Shown here: positions 27,947 through 37,668 of the stretch, in pieces | How positions within the stretch are numbered: position 1 is the first letter of the stretch | Layout: the number at the start of each line of letters is the position of its first letter | NCBI RefSeq assembly: GCF_015295825.1 | Contig: NZ_DVEH01000049.1 | Location: 1-38,567, forward strand | DNA from: Thermosynechococcus sp. M98_K2018_005 | Lineage (GTDB): Bacteria; Cyanobacteriota; Cyanobacteriia; Thermosynechococcales; Thermosynechococcaceae | Length of the DNA stretch: 38,567 nt | Direction: 5' to 3' | The notes under the pieces: model-generated | Databases searched by the model: none | What the model saw: the letters and a program-made list of their open reading frames with translations, nothing else | What the model was told of the DNA's origin: nothing | Position numbers and translations under genes: made by a program

Positions 27947-29035
27947 CTATTTGCGTTCGGGATGGTACACAGTCTCCGCCGTGGCAAAGCCATTGAGGCG
28001 GTAGATGAGTTGGTAAAGACGGCTGTAGTCCCGCTGGTTAAAGTGCAAGATCAATCGCGGCAGGTGGAGCGTGTGGGTCAAGGCGGGGCGGTTAATCGGT
28101 TGCTCGTCTTCCACTTCCCGAGGCAGCGGTTCAGCGCGTTCAATCTGCCCCGACACGAGAATATCCTGAAAATCGCGATTGAGTTCTGCCAAGGCGGCGT
28201 CACTGATGTCTTGGTTCAACCGCAGCACCAAGCGATCGCCCACATAGCGGCTAGAGTGATAGACGCGATAAAAGCCACTCAGATAGGCTAAGCCTTCCTC
28301 CACACTGGTGCAGATGCGGTAGAGTTCCTGATCCTCACCGTTAATCAGCCCCTTGGCTGCCAATTCTTCATGAATAAACTGATCCCAATGTTGCCAGTAG
28401 GTACCACCGGGAATGTCCATCAGGACCAAAGGTTTAGGGGGGGCTTTGCCCGTTTGGCAGAGGGTCAAGCATTCAAAGGCTTCATCTTGGGTGCCAAAGC
28501 CACCGGGGAAGACCGCAATGGCATCGGTTTCCTTGAGCAAAAAGAGCTTACGCGTAAAGAAGTACTTAAAGTGAATCAGACGCGGATCGCCTTCAATGTA
28601 GGGATTGGCACCCTGCTCAAAGGGGAGTTCAATGTTCAGGCCAAAGGACTTGTTGGGGCCGGCTCCTTTGTTGCCGGCTTCCATGATGCCGCCCCCGGCA
28701 CCCGTGATAATCATAAACCCCGTGGCACTTGCCGCTTGAGCAAAGCGCACCGCCATTTCATAGACTGGCGCGGTGGAGGGGGTGCGGGCGGAGCCAAAGA
28801 TCGAAATTTTGCGGGTATGGCGATAGGGGGCAAAGACCCGCAGGGCTTGGTGCATATCCCGCAGGCAGGAACGCAAAATTTTCCAATCTAGTCGTTCCAG
28901 TTCCTCATCAGCAATATCCAGGAAAAGTTGCAAGGCTTGGTAAATCACGTCGCCGTGGGGCACACTATCCAAGCGATGAATTAACTGTTCAAGGTCTTGC
29001 TGTAGGCTACTTAAAGCGACTCGCGAAAGGGTCAT
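27947..29035 (-). CDS. LOG-family protein (Rossmann fold, nucleotide 5'-monophosphate nucleosidase-like)
   Basis: Protein of 362 residues with the LOG / formerly lysine-decarboxylase-like domain. The diagnostic PGGFGTQDE is at 177-185, preceded by GSARTP and ITGAGGGIMEAGNKGA. Members split nucleoside monophosphates, and in plants and some bacteria release active cytokinin. This one is about twice the length of a minimal LOG: roughly 75 helical N-terminal and 120 C-terminal residues are added, the latter repeating a strand pattern like RLVLRLNQD and RLILHFNQRD. It lies 61 bases upstream of purB on the same strand. Confidence 0.85.
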   Translation of the reverse strand: MTLSRVALSSLQQDLEQLIHRLDSVPHGDVIYQALQLFLDIADEELERLDWKILRSCLRDMHQALRVFAPYRHTRKISIFGSARTPSTAPVYEMAVRFAQAASATGFMIITGAGGGIMEAGNKGAGPNKSFGLNIELPFEQGANPYIEGDPRLIHFKYFFTRKLFLLKETDAIAVFPGGFGTQDEAFECLTLCQTGKAPPKPLVLMDIPGGTYWQHWDQFIHEELAAKGLINGEDQELYRICTSVEEGLAYLSGFYRVYHSSRYVGDRLVLRLNQDISDAALAELNRDFQDILVSGQIERAEPLPREVEDEQPINRPALTHTLHLPRLILHFNQRDYSRLYQLIYRLNGFATAETVYHPERK

Positions 29036-29066
29036 GGCACCCCAAGAACGTTAGCACCCTATTTTA

Positions 29067-31220
29067 TCAGGCAGTGGGATCACCTGATGCAGTGGGTAGG
29101 CTCAGGGTAAAGGTGGTAATGCCCGCTTCACTGTCGGCGCTAATTTCACCCTGCAATTGCTCCACGAGTTTTTGGGTGAGGGCGAGGCCTAAACCCGTTC
29201 CCCCCTGTTGCCACGGATCCGCATTGGGAATGCGATAAAACTTTTCAAAGATGCGCGGTAGCTCCTTACTGGGAATCTCTGAGGGATTACTCACTTGAAT
29301 TTGTAGGCGATCGCCCCCGATTGGATCAAAACGGACAACAATCTGGGCGCCAGCAGGACTGTACTTACAGGCATTGTTGAGTAACTCTGCCAAGATGCGG
29401 GCTAAGGCATGGCGGTTGGAGAGGAGGGGGGGCAAAGTGGCGGGGCGTAAAATCTCAAGGGATTGCTGCCGCTGTTGCATGCGGTTGCGGAAGGGTTCGA
29501 GCACCGAGGGCAGCCAACTGTCGAGATCAATCACCTCCCGTTGAATCTGGCTGCGCCCTGCCTCTAGGCGTTGCAGATCTAGCAAATCATTGATCAATTC
29601 CGTTTCGCGGTTGCACTCATTGGTGAGAATGTCGAGGTAGCGTTTCTGGCGATCGTCGGTGGCAAATTGCTTCAGCATATAGATGGCCATTTTCATATTG
29701 GCCATGGGGGTACGCAACTCGTGGGAAACGGTGCTCAAAAAATCATCCTTAATCGCATTGAGCCGCTCTAGCTCCTGCATTTTCTGTTCCAGTTCGGCAG
29801 TACGGGCGCGCACTTGTCGCTCCAAATCCGCATTGAGTTCTTGCACCTGTTGGTAAAGCTGCGCTTGGTGAATGGCAAGGGCACACTGGTCGGCAATGGT
29901 TTTGACGAGGCTTAAATCTTCTGGCGTCCAAGACTTGGGCAGGGTTTGTTGCCAAAGCTGGCGATCGCTCACCAAGATGGACGTTGCCTCACTGGGTTCC
30001 CACTCACAATCTAGGAGCGTAATTTGCCCGAGGAGTTGGCCGAGGTAAATCAGCGGGGTGATTACCAAAGCGTTGACGTTGAAGGTTCTGAGATCCGTTT
30101 GCAGCGGCTGCGGTAAATCCGTACAACTAGCCGCCAAGACCACCTGTTCCCCGTTGCTGAGGGCGGGTTCAAAGAGGGCGATCGCCCCTTGGTTCAGAGC
30201 AATCAAGTGGTTGGGTAAGCTGACAAATTGAGGACGGCTGGCATAGGTAGGACTATTGGGAGCATGGGTTTGCGTAATCAGGCAGAGGGTCGATCCCAAG
30301 GCTTCTAGGAGTAAATCAGCGGTAATTTGCAGAACTTCCGCTGTCACCATGGTGGTACGCATGGCTTGAATGATGCGGTTAATGATGGCCTCGCGGCGGG
30401 CTTGGTTGCGCAGTTGTTCCTCGGCTCGCTTGCGATCAGTGACATCCATGACATAGCTGCGGATCAGCTCACTTTCATAGATGTAGTGAATCGATTGCTC
30501 GTAGATGCGTCCTTGGTACTCCACCTCCCGCACATGGACTTTTTCTTGGGTTTGCTTCATGTAGCGCGCTAGTTCCGGCAATCCCAACAGCAGAGGATGA
30601 GTCAACGTCTGTTGCTGTAGATCCCGAAACTGCATCACCGCCGCTGGATTGAGATACGTCACCCTCCCTTCTAAATCCACTTCCAAAATCGGGTTGGGCG
30701 TCAGCTCCGGATAGGAGGCCAAACGCACTAAGGCCGCTTCACTAAAATTCTCGTTCTCGATATTACCCTCACTGAGGGGGACAAGGGTTGCAAAGGGATT
30801 GGTGCTTTTGGAGAGAAATCCTAAGACATCGGTACTGCGGCAAAAATCCTGAAACTCCGTATCCGTCATGTTAGTCAACGTCAAGTAGCGGGCACGCACA
30901 TCGCCGCCAAACACAATCATGTCGCCGCCACGCAAATCATGGGCAACAATCCGCTGGCCATTGACCAGAGTTCCATTCGTACTGCGCTTGCCCTGCAAAT
31001 CACCATCAATGAGGCGAAAAAGATAGCTATTGGTTTCAGGACTGGTCACCCGTAACAAAATCGCGTGCTGCCGTGAGACCATCTTCGAGTGGAGCACAAT
31101 TGAATTCGTCGGATCGCGACCGATGGAATAGGTGGCTGCCTCTAGCAAAATAGGTCGCCGCCCCTCACTGTCTTCGAGGACTAACAGGTGGCGGACTGCT
31201 TGCCGCTCATGGCTCACCAT
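29067..31220 (-). CDS. FHA-PAS-GAF sensor histidine kinase
   Basis: Cytoplasmic two-component kinase of 717 residues with no membrane segment. An FHA domain (about 27-110; SIGRD, SRQH at 49-52, TNGTLVNG) would bind phosphothreonine. A PAS domain follows (about 165-262), then GAF (about 280-455), a coiled coil, and the HisKA domain with phospho-acceptor H500 in TVSHELRTPM. The ATPase domain has an N box (AELLNNACKY) and a GTGLGLAL G2 box, but its G1 region reads VSNPSEIP, lacking the usual DxGxG. The ATG at 31220 is preceded by AAGGAGG, very close; a GTG follows immediately and may be the real start. It begins 11 bases after ftsH. No response regulator is in the window. Confidence 0.9.
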   Translation of the reverse strand: MVSHERQAVRHLLVLEDSEGRRPILLEAATYSIGRDPTNSIVLHSKMVSRQHAILLRVTSPETNSYLFRLIDGDLQGKRSTNGTLVNGQRIVAHDLRGGDMIVFGGDVRARYLTLTNMTDTEFQDFCRSTDVLGFLSKSTNPFATLVPLSEGNIENENFSEAALVRLASYPELTPNPILEVDLEGRVTYLNPAAVMQFRDLQQQTLTHPLLLGLPELARYMKQTQEKVHVREVEYQGRIYEQSIHYIYESELIRSYVMDVTDRKRAEEQLRNQARREAIINRIIQAMRTTMVTAEVLQITADLLLEALGSTLCLITQTHAPNSPTYASRPQFVSLPNHLIALNQGAIALFEPALSNGEQVVLAASCTDLPQPLQTDLRTFNVNALVITPLIYLGQLLGQITLLDCEWEPSEATSILVSDRQLWQQTLPKSWTPEDLSLVKTIADQCALAIHQAQLYQQVQELNADLERQVRARTAELEQKMQELERLNAIKDDFLSTVSHELRTPMANMKMAIYMLKQFATDDRQKRYLDILTNECNRETELINDLLDLQRLEAGRSQIQREVIDLDSWLPSVLEPFRNRMQQRQQSLEILRPATLPPLLSNRHALARILAELLNNACKYSPAGAQIVVRFDPIGGDRLQIQVSNPSEIPSKELPRIFEKFYRIPNADPWQQGGTGLGLALTQKLVEQLQGEISADSEAGITTFTLSLPTASGDPTA

Positions 31221-31231
31221 TGCCTCCTTGC

Positions 31232-33160
31232 CTAGGACGGCTGGGCATCCTGACGAAAGGACACGGGTGTGGCTGTCGCCTTCCAAGTGGGTTCTTTGAC
31301 CGGTAGGGTGGTATACTGGCGCACCAAGGCACGGAACTCATCACCCTCAATGGTTTCCTTCTCAAGGAGCAGCTCCACCAGCTTGTCAATGGCCACTCGA
31401 TGCTCGCGGATGAGTTTGCGGGCAATCTCGTAGCAGTGCATAACAATCTCGCGCACCTGGTGGTCAATTTGCACGGCCACGGCTTCAGAATATTCAGCGC
31501 GCGGCATGAGATCGCGACCCAGAAACACCTCGTTACCCGGCGTTTCAAGGGCTAAGTGTCCCAAATCCGACATGCCGTAACGGGTCACCATTTCCCGCGC
31601 CAGATTGGCCACTGCGCGCAAGTCGCTACTAGCACCCACAGTGACTTCACTATCGCCAAAGATTTCCACTTCGGCAGCGCGCCCCCCCAATAAAATCGTG
31701 ATCTCATCAAGGAGCCATGCCCGGGTATAGAGGCCACTATCCACCCGCTCCTCATCAAAGATCTGCTGGGCAAAGCCGCCAACGCCCCCAGAGCGCGGAA
31801 TAATGCTCACTTTATTGAGGGGATCCGCGTGTTTCAAGAGCGTCATCAGTAGAGCATGCCCCACTTCGTGGTAGGCAATCAGCCACTTTTTCTTGCTGTC
31901 GAGGAGGGGAGTGAGGGTCATGCCAATCGTCACGCGATCAATGGCATCGTCAATTTCGGCATTGGTAATGGCAGGTTTGCGGCGCCGGGCAGTGAGAATC
32001 GCAGCTTCATTGAGGAGGTTGGCAAGTTCGGCACCTGAAAAGCCAGGGGTACGGCGGGCGATCGCCTCTAGGGACACCTCGGGGGCAATTTTCTTGTCCC
32101 GCGCATGGACTTGGAGAATTTGGAGGCGTCCCTTGTAGCTGGGCAAATCAACGGTAATCTGGCGGTCAAAGCGGCCTGGACGCAGTAGGGCAGCATCCAA
32201 AACATCGGGGCGGTTCGTTGCCGCAATTACAATAATGCCCGTATTCCCCTCAAAGCCATCCATTTCCGTCAGGAGTTGGTTGAGGGTTTGCTCGCGCTCA
32301 TCATTGCCACCGCCAATGCCGGCACCCCGTTGGCGACCGACGGCATCAATTTCATCAATAAACACCAGACAGGGGGCGTTTTCTTTGGCCTTTCTGAAGA
32401 GATCCCGCACACGGGAGGCACCGACGCCCACAAACATTTCCACAAATTCAGAACCCGAAATCGAAAAGAAGGGAACCCCAGCTTCGCCAGCGATCGCTTT
32501 GGCAAGGAGTGTTTTTCCGGTTCCCGGTGGCCCAATCAGCAGCACCCCCTTGGGAATACGGGCACCAATGGAGGTAAATTTCTCTGAATTCTTGAGAAAG
32601 GTGACGACTTCCTGAAGCTCTTCTTTGGCCTCTTCAATCCCAGCCACATCGCCAAAGGTCACCCCCGTTTGTGCCTCCATTTGGAAGCGGGCGCGGGATT
32701 TACCAAAGTTGAGAATCTGCCCAGGGCCGCCGGGGGCATTACTCGCCCGCCGCAAAATCATCAGGAATAAAATCAGCAGAAAGAAGCCCAGCATCAAGTT
32801 AGAAATGACGCCAACCACTGCCCCATCACTGCTAGAGGGCACTACCCGCACCGTCGTGTCATAGCGGGTGCTCACTTGGCGCAGCAGTTCTACGAGTTCA
32901 GGATTGCGATCAAAGAGCCGTACCTCTTGGGGGGGAGATTGTTCGGGGTGATCTTTACGGCGAAACTTGGCTAGCCCCTGTTCCTGATAGAGTTCGACGG
33001 AGCTGACTTCACCAGCCTTGAGGGCATTGAGGAATTGACTGTAGGAAACGGTGTTGTTATTGCTCGACTGCGCTAAACCAATGTTCGTGGGAGCTAACGA
33101 GAGACCCACGACCAAAGCCAGTTGACTCAGCCGCTGGGAAAGGCGTTGAGCGTATTTCAT
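31232..33160 (-). CDS. ftsH: ATP-dependent zinc metalloprotease FtsH
   Basis: Membrane-bound AAA+ protease of 642 residues; in cyanobacteria FtsH hexamers remove damaged D1 in photosystem II repair and other membrane proteins. Two N-terminal hydrophobic segments (about 12-31 and 114-137) flank a lumen- or periplasm-facing domain. Walker A is GPPGTGKT (210-217), Walker [12 protein letters not shown], the second region of homology contains [20 protein letters not shown], and the zinc site is HEVGH (431-435). I chose ATG at 33160; a GTG at 33166 would add two residues. Which of the several cyanobacterial FtsH paralogues this is, I cannot say. It heads a two-gene unit with the histidine kinase. 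Confidence 0.95.
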   Translation of the reverse strand: MKYAQRLSQRLSQLALVVGLSLAPTNIGLAQSSNNNTVSYSQFLNALKAGEVSSVELYQEQGLAKFRRKDHPEQSPPQEVRLFDRNPELVELLRQVSTRYDTTVRVVPSSSDGAVVGVISNLMLGFFLLILFLMILRRASNAPGGPGQILNFGKSRARFQMEAQTGVTFGDVAGIEEAKEELQEVVTFLKNSEKFTSIGARIPKGVLLIGPPGTGKTLLAKAIAGEAGVPFFSISGSEFVEMFVGVGASRVRDLFRKAKENAPCLVFIDEIDAVGRQRGAGIGGGNDEREQTLNQLLTEMDGFEGNTGIIVIAATNRPDVLDAALLRPGRFDRQITVDLPSYKGRLQILQVHARDKKIAPEVSLEAIARRTPGFSGAELANLLNEAAILTARRRKPAITNAEIDDAIDRVTIGMTLTPLLDSKKKWLIAYHEVGHALLMTLLKHADPLNKVSIIPRSGGVGGFAQQIFDEERVDSGLYTRAWLLDEITILLGGRAAEVEIFGDSEVTVGASSDLRAVANLAREMVTRYGMSDLGHLALETPGNEVFLGRDLMPRAEYSEAVAVQIDHQVREIVMHCYEIARKLIREHRVAIDKLVELLLEKETIEGDEFRALVRQYTTLPVKEPTWKATATPVSFRQDAQPS

Positions 33161-33296
33161 CGGCACCCGTTTCCGAAATTCAGTTCTAATGTCCAGTTTA
33201 ACAGCGATTTTTTAGTTCCTTAGCGCCACGGATCAGCCACAGCTAAGAATCACCGCCCTAAATATAAAATAGGACAGCATTCTCTTTAGAAGACCC
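33161..33296. promoter_or_regulatory. Divergent promoter region ftsH / lysC
   Basis: Gap of 136 bases that must hold both promoters. On the plus strand TATAAAAT (33263-33270) is a good -10 element for lysC, but no matching -35 is present 16-18 bases upstream, so it may need an activator or an extended element. No clear ftsH promoter could be placed. Confidence 0.35.
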
Positions 33297-35096
33297 ATGG
33301 GACTGATTGTACAAAAGTATGGCGGCACGTCCGTCGGCAGTGTCGAGCGCATTCAAGCGGTAGCCCGCAGGGTCAAGGCGACGGTGGCAGCGGGACATCA
33401 GGTGGTGGTGGTGGTCTCGGCCATGGGCAAAACCACGGATAGCCTAGTGCAACTGGCCTATGCCATTAGCGATCGCCCCAGTCAGCGAGAAATGGATATG
33501 CTGCTTTCAACGGGGGAGCAGGTTTCAATCGCCCTGTTGACGATGGCTCTCCATGCCTTGGGGGAACCCGCCATCTCCCTCACCGGTGCCCAAGTGGGGA
33601 TTGTCACTGAACCGGCTCACACCCGTGCCCGCATTCTCCACATTGAGACCCAGCGCCTCGAACGGCACCTCAAAGAAGGACAAGTGGTGGTTGTGGCGGG
33701 TTTTCAGGGGATTACCGCTGCCGCTGATTTTGAAGTCACTACCCTCGGGCGCGGCGGTTCTGATACCTCGGCTGTGGCCTTGGCGGCTGCTTTGCGGGCG
33801 GATTGCTGTGAAATTTACACCGATGTTCCCGGCATTTTGACTACGGATCCGCGACTGGTGCCCCAGGCCCAACTCATGAGCGAGATTACCTGCGATGAAA
33901 TGCTGGAGTTGGCTAGCCTAGGGGCAAAGGTCTTGCACCCCCGCGCGGTGGAAATTGCCCGCAACTATGGCGTGGATTTGGTGGTGCGCTCCAGTTGGAC
34001 GGATGATCCCGGTACTCGCGTCATCGCACCGTCGCGGCCGCCGCGTCCCGTGGAAAATCTTGAACTAGGCAAGCCCGTGGATGGTGTGGCACTGGATACG
34101 GATCAGGCGAAGGTAGCACTGCTGCGGCTGGCGGATCGCCCCGGGGTTGCGGCACAGCTTTTTGGCGAACTGGCACGGCAAAACCTTGATGTGGATTTGA
34201 TTATCCAATCCATTCACGAAGGGCAAACGAACGATATTGCCTTCACGGTGCAAAAGAGCGTTCTTAAACAAGCCGAAGCTGTTGCCGTGGCCTTTTATTC
34301 CCGCTTGAATCCACGGGTTGAAGAGACGGATGTGCTTGTGGATGCCGAGATTGCCAAGGTGAGTATCACCGGTGCAGGGATGATTGGCCGACCGGGGGTG
34401 GCCGCTCAGATGTTTTCGGCCTTGGCAGCAGCGGGTATTAACCTACAAATGATTTCCACCTCTGAAGTGAATGTCAGTTGTACTGTGGCTGCAGCAGATG
34501 CAGGTCGAGCGATCGCCGTTCTCTCCCAAGCCTTTGATGTGGAAGCCGCCACCACTGTTCCCCAAGAAACCCCCGATGCCCCACCGGTGCGAGGCGTTGC
34601 CCTTGATCCCAAGCAGGCACGGATTGCGATTCGCGATGTGCCCGATCGCCCTGGCATGGCGGCAGCGATTTTCCAGACCCTTGCGGATGCCGCCATTAGC
34701 GTGGACATGATTATCCAATCCCAGCGATCGCGTCCCCTAGGGGGTGTGATGACCCGCGATATTGCCTTTACGGTGGCCTCTGCCGATGCCGAGCGAGCTA
34801 CGGAACTACTCAAGGGGGTTCAGACCCAATTGGGCTACGGCGACATCCTCGTGGATACGGCGATCGCCAAAGTGAGCATTGTCGGTGTGGGGATGATCCA
34901 CCGTCCGGGGATTGCGGCGCAAATGTTTGCGGCCCTTGCCCGTGAAAACATCAACATTCAAATGATTGCCACGTCGGAAATTCGTGTTAGTTGTGTGGTG
35001 TCAGAATCAGAGGGGGTACGGGCGCTGCGGGCGGTGCATACGGCCTTTGGTCTAGATGGTGAGGCCCCCGTCGTCATTCCCGATGTTGGTAAATAG
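33297..35096 (+). CDS. lysC: Aspartate kinase with four ACT domains
   Basis: Phosphorylates aspartate, the entry to lysine, threonine, methionine and isoleucine synthesis. It has 599 residues: kinase domain about 1-250 (KYGGTSVGS at 8-16, [29 protein letters not shown]) and then two tandem regulatory units, each of two ACT domains (about 265-415 and 435-595). The units are recognisable copies: [10 protein letters not shown] and [17 protein letters not shown] and [18 protein letters not shown] and [11 protein letters not shown]. Doubled ACT pairs are known in cyanobacterial aspartokinases and bind lysine and threonine as feedback inhibitors. Its end overlaps the EamA gene by 14 bases. Confidence 0.96.
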   Translation: MGLIVQKYGGTSVGSVERIQAVARRVKATVAAGHQVVVVVSAMGKTTDSLVQLAYAISDRPSQREMDMLLSTGEQVSIALLTMALHALGEPAISLTGAQVGIVTEPAHTRARILHIETQRLERHLKEGQVVVVAGFQGITAAADFEVTTLGRGGSDTSAVALAAALRADCCEIYTDVPGILTTDPRLVPQAQLMSEITCDEMLELASLGAKVLHPRAVEIARNYGVDLVVRSSWTDDPGTRVIAPSRPPRPVENLELGKPVDGVALDTDQAKVALLRLADRPGVAAQLFGELARQNLDVDLIIQSIHEGQTNDIAFTVQKSVLKQAEAVAVAFYSRLNPRVEETDVLVDAEIAKVSITGAGMIGRPGVAAQMFSALAAAGINLQMISTSEVNVSCTVAAADAGRAIAVLSQAFDVEAATTVPQETPDAPPVRGVALDPKQARIAIRDVPDRPGMAAAIFQTLADAAISVDMIIQSQRSRPLGGVMTRDIAFTVASADAERATELLKGVQTQLGYGDILVDTAIAKVSIVGVGMIHRPGIAAQMFAALARENINIQMIATSEIRVSCVVSESEGVRALRAVHTAFGLDGEAPVVIPDVGK

Positions 35097-35997
35097 ACCG
35101 CCCCACTGGCAAATTGCCCTTGTGCTCGGCGTGGGCGTGTTGGCGGTTTCTACGGCTGCTGTGCTGGTGCGCTGGGGCGTTGCTGGCTTAGCCACCGATT
35201 CCCTAGGCGTGACCGTGGGGTTGAGCATTTTCTTGGCCTGTGGTCGTCTGAGTTTGGCCGCCCTCTTTTTGATTCCGCAACTTTACCCTTGGCCGTGGCC
35301 AGACCTGACTCGCCAAAATCTGCGTTGGGCACTGGCTGCTGGCGTTGCCCTTGCGGCGCACTTTAGCCTCTGGTTCACCTCACTGAACTACACCTCAGTG
35401 GCAGCCTCAACAACACTGGTGACCACAACTCCCATCTGGTCGGCCCTCGTCGGGTACCTTTGGCAGCGACAAACCCTTAAACCCCGTGCTTGGGTGGGCA
35501 TGGCGATCGCCCTTGGCGGCAGTGCCCTGATTGGAATAGGAGAACCGACGACTGGGGTGGCAAGGAACCCCCTGCTGGGACATGTCCTGGCGATCGCTGC
35601 AGCGTGGGCGGTTAGTGCTTACTTTATTTGTGGTCAAGCTGCCCAAAAAGGGGGTCTCGCGATTCACCACTATGCCCTTGTTGCCTATGCCACTGCTGCT
35701 GTGGCGCTCCTCCCCCTGCCGCCCCTCCTTGGCTTTGCCTACACGGGTTGGCCGCTAAAGCTCTATGGCGCTATTCTCCTGCTAGCGCTGATTCCGCAGT
35801 TGGTGGGGCACACCAGTCTCAATTGGGGCGTGCGTTGGCTCTCCCCCACATGGGTAACCCTTCTAGTGTTGGCAGAACCGATTGCTGCAAGTCTCTTTGC
35901 CCTGCTACTCTTTGGTGAGATGCCGACAACGGCAGTGATGACGGGGGGCAGTCTGGTGGTGGTGGGCTTAAGCGTGGCACTGTGGCCTAATTCCTAG
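35083..35997 (+). CDS. EamA/DMT-family transporter (drug/metabolite exporter type)
   Basis: Integral membrane protein of 304 residues with about ten hydrophobic helices in two EamA repeats (roughly 10-140 and 155-300). Typical are the first repeat end [22 protein letters not shown] and the second repeat end [23 protein letters not shown]. Members export amino acids, nucleosides or other metabolites; the substrate cannot be read from sequence. I chose ATG at 35083, inside the end of lysC (14-base overlap), because the family sequence begins soon after. Coupling with lysC makes an amino acid or related metabolite worth considering. Its TAG is shared with the convergent gene. Confidence 0.85.
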   Translation: MLVNRPPHWQIALVLGVGVLAVSTAAVLVRWGVAGLATDSLGVTVGLSIFLACGRLSLAALFLIPQLYPWPWPDLTRQNLRWALAAGVALAAHFSLWFTSLNYTSVAASTTLVTTTPIWSALVGYLWQRQTLKPRAWVGMAIALGGSALIGIGEPTTGVARNPLLGHVLAIAAAWAVSAYFICGQAAQKGGLAIHHYALVAYATAAVALLPLPPLLGFAYTGWPLKLYGAILLLALIPQLVGHTSLNWGVRWLSPTWVTLLVLAEPIAASLFALLLFGEMPTTAVMTGGSLVVVGLSVALWPNS

Positions 35998-36347
35998 GGG
36001 GGTTTCGGCGATCGCCGCCGCTGTTTGAGGGTATCCAAAGCATCCCCCAAGGCGGTAATGAGCCCCTCACGGGTACGGGCATGATTTTGCCGTTCCTCCT
36101 CTAGGGCACGCCGTAGCCGTTCATTTTCCAAGAGGGCTTCAATCAGTTGTGCCTGAAGTTCGGCAACAGAGGTTTGACTGCGCACGCGGGCTTCAATCCG
36201 TGCCCGTTCCTCCGCTCCTTCCGGGGCTTCAGGATCCACAGGCGGTGGGGGCGGTTCAGGAACCAGTGACAGCAGTTCATTTGCTCGCGCCTGTGCCCGT
36301 TGCAGTTGCTCTTGCAGACGTTGAAGCTGTTCCTGAAAATCTGCCAC
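35994..36347 (-). CDS. Hypothetical coiled-coil protein
   Basis: Protein of 117 residues, almost wholly polar helix. Residues 1-28 form a Gln/Leu heptad coil (QEQLQRLQEQLQRAQARANE), then a proline run (about 31-38, EPPPPPVDPE), then a second long coil rich in Glu, Arg and Leu (about 45-107) and a basic tail RRRSPKPP. No enzyme motif, signal or membrane segment. Proteins of this look occur in cyanobacteria but I cannot name a family or function. It overlaps the EamA gene tail to tail by four bases (CTAG). Confidence 0.7.
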   Translation of the reverse strand: MADFQEQLQRLQEQLQRAQARANELLSLVPEPPPPPVDPEAPEGAEERARIEARVRSQTSVAELQAQLIEALLENERLRRALEEERQNHARTREGLITALGDALDTLKQRRRSPKPP

Positions 36348-36425
36348 AGTGGATAAGGCACAGTTAGAAATTCTAGGGCTATTTTGATACGAGTATCCTC
36401 AGAAAACAAGGGTCATGGTATATTC

Positions 36426-37301
36426 GTGAGTGGTGAGGCACTCCAAGCATGGTGGCACTGGGCACAGGGGATTATTCCAGCCCCTGAGCGCGAGAGCGGC
36501 CTACGGGAGTTAAAACAATTTCTCAGTGCCTTCACCGCATTGAGTCCCCTTGACATCACACTGCGCCGATTTCCACTCCAGATTCATCTCAAACGGCCCC
36601 TTGCAGAACTCCAAGAGCGTTGGCAACGCCGCTGGCAGGAGCGGGTTCCTTTGCAATATCTCATTGGTACGGCTCACTGGCACGATCTCGAATTAGTCGT
36701 CACCCCCAGTGTGTTGATTCCCCGGCCAGAAACAGAGGAACTCCTAGAAGTGGTGGCAGCAAGGGTACCCCCTTGGCAACAACAGGGGCAGTGGCTGGAT
36801 TTGGGTACGGGGAGTGGGGCGATCGCCATTGGCTTGGCGCGGTTATTTGCGGCAGCACTGGTTCATGCCGTGGATTGTAGCCCTGAGGCCCTAGAGGTTG
36901 CGCAAGTTAATATTCAAAAGTACGCTTTGGGCGATCGCGTGCGCTGCTACGTTGGGAGTTGGTTTGCCCCCCTTACCCATCTGCAAGGGCAGGTGCAGGG
37001 CATTGTCAGTAATCCCCCCTATATTCCCACCCGTCTAGTGGCCACTCTCCAACCGGAGGTACAGTACCATGAACCCCCCCTTGCCCTCGATGGTGGTGTG
37101 GATGGCTTGCAGGCGATTCGCCAGATTGTTGAGACAGCGCCAGAGTATCTTCAGCCCCAAGGCTGGCTCTTTATCGAATTCATGGCAACCCAAGGGGAAG
37201 CTGTGGCGGCGCTAGCAATGGCCACCCAAGCCTATGAACGAGTGGAAATTCTTCGGGATCTCAGTGGCCACGATCGCTTTTTGCTCGCTCAAGCAGTTTA
37301 G
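36426..37301 (+). CDS. prmC: Peptide chain release factor N5-glutamine methyltransferase
   Basis: SAM-dependent methyltransferase (PrmC/HemK) of 291 residues that methylates the GGQ glutamine of release factors RF1 and RF2. It has the helical N-terminal domain, FVTPSVLIPRPETEEL-type linker (here VVTPSVLIPRPETEELLE), SAM site LDLGTGSGAIAIGLAR (GTGSG at 127-131) and the substrate-glutamine motif NPPY (196-199). I chose GTG at 36426, giving VSGEALQAWWHWAQ, the usual N-terminus; a TTG at 36384 would add 14 residues without family character. Its TAG overlaps the TAA of the next gene (TTAG). Confidence 0.94.
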   Translation: MSGEALQAWWHWAQGIIPAPERESGLRELKQFLSAFTALSPLDITLRRFPLQIHLKRPLAELQERWQRRWQERVPLQYLIGTAHWHDLELVVTPSVLIPRPETEELLEVVAARVPPWQQQGQWLDLGTGSGAIAIGLARLFAAALVHAVDCSPEALEVAQVNIQKYALGDRVRCYVGSWFAPLTHLQGQVQGIVSNPPYIPTRLVATLQPEVQYHEPPLALDGGVDGLQAIRQIVETAPEYLQPQGWLFIEFMATQGEAVAALAMATQAYERVEILRDLSGHDRFLLAQAV

Positions 37302-37561
37302 CCGCGATCCCAGCGCCAGAGGGCAACCATCAGGGCAACCACCCCAATTTGCAACGCCAGATTCCACACCAAATCCTCACCTGCAGTGCCCGCCAATCCC
37401 TTGAGGCCAAGGATAAAGGCACCCATGAGGCCGGAAGCGGCAAAAACGGCATAGAAAACGCGCCGTAGTCCCCGATAGGGAGCTGCTGCCTCGGCTCGCA
37501 GGCGATCGCGCAGGGTTGATTGAGTCACTTCAGCCGGTTGCTGGGGTTCGTTAGCAGCCAT
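37298..37561 (-). CDS. DUF3493 membrane protein (LPA3-related)
   Basis: Protein of 87 residues: polar N-terminus, then RLRAEAAAPYRGLRRVFYAV, the hallmark of DUF3493, then two hydrophobic helices (about 38-56 and 65-80). The family is confined to cyanobacteria and plants, where the plastid protein LPA3 helps assemble photosystem II; the bacterial role is not established. It overlaps prmC by four bases and is divergent from the M23 peptidase gene. Confidence 0.75.
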   Translation of the reverse strand: MAANEPQQPAEVTQSTLRDRLRAEAAAPYRGLRRVFYAVFAASGLMGAFILGLKGLAGTAGEDLVWNLALQIGVVALMVALWRWDRG

Positions 37562-37668
37562 CTTGATTTTCCCGTCACCTGGAAATATCCTACGTCTCTA
37601 CAATAGGGAACGGTGTGCATGAATGACGGTCTAAGGCCGTAGGCCAAAAGAGATGTGAGGAGTTGGAT

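Noticed and set aside
37599-37604. TACAAT as promoter of the M23 peptidase gene
   Set aside because: A good -10 hexamer, but no -35 element at proper distance and no other support.
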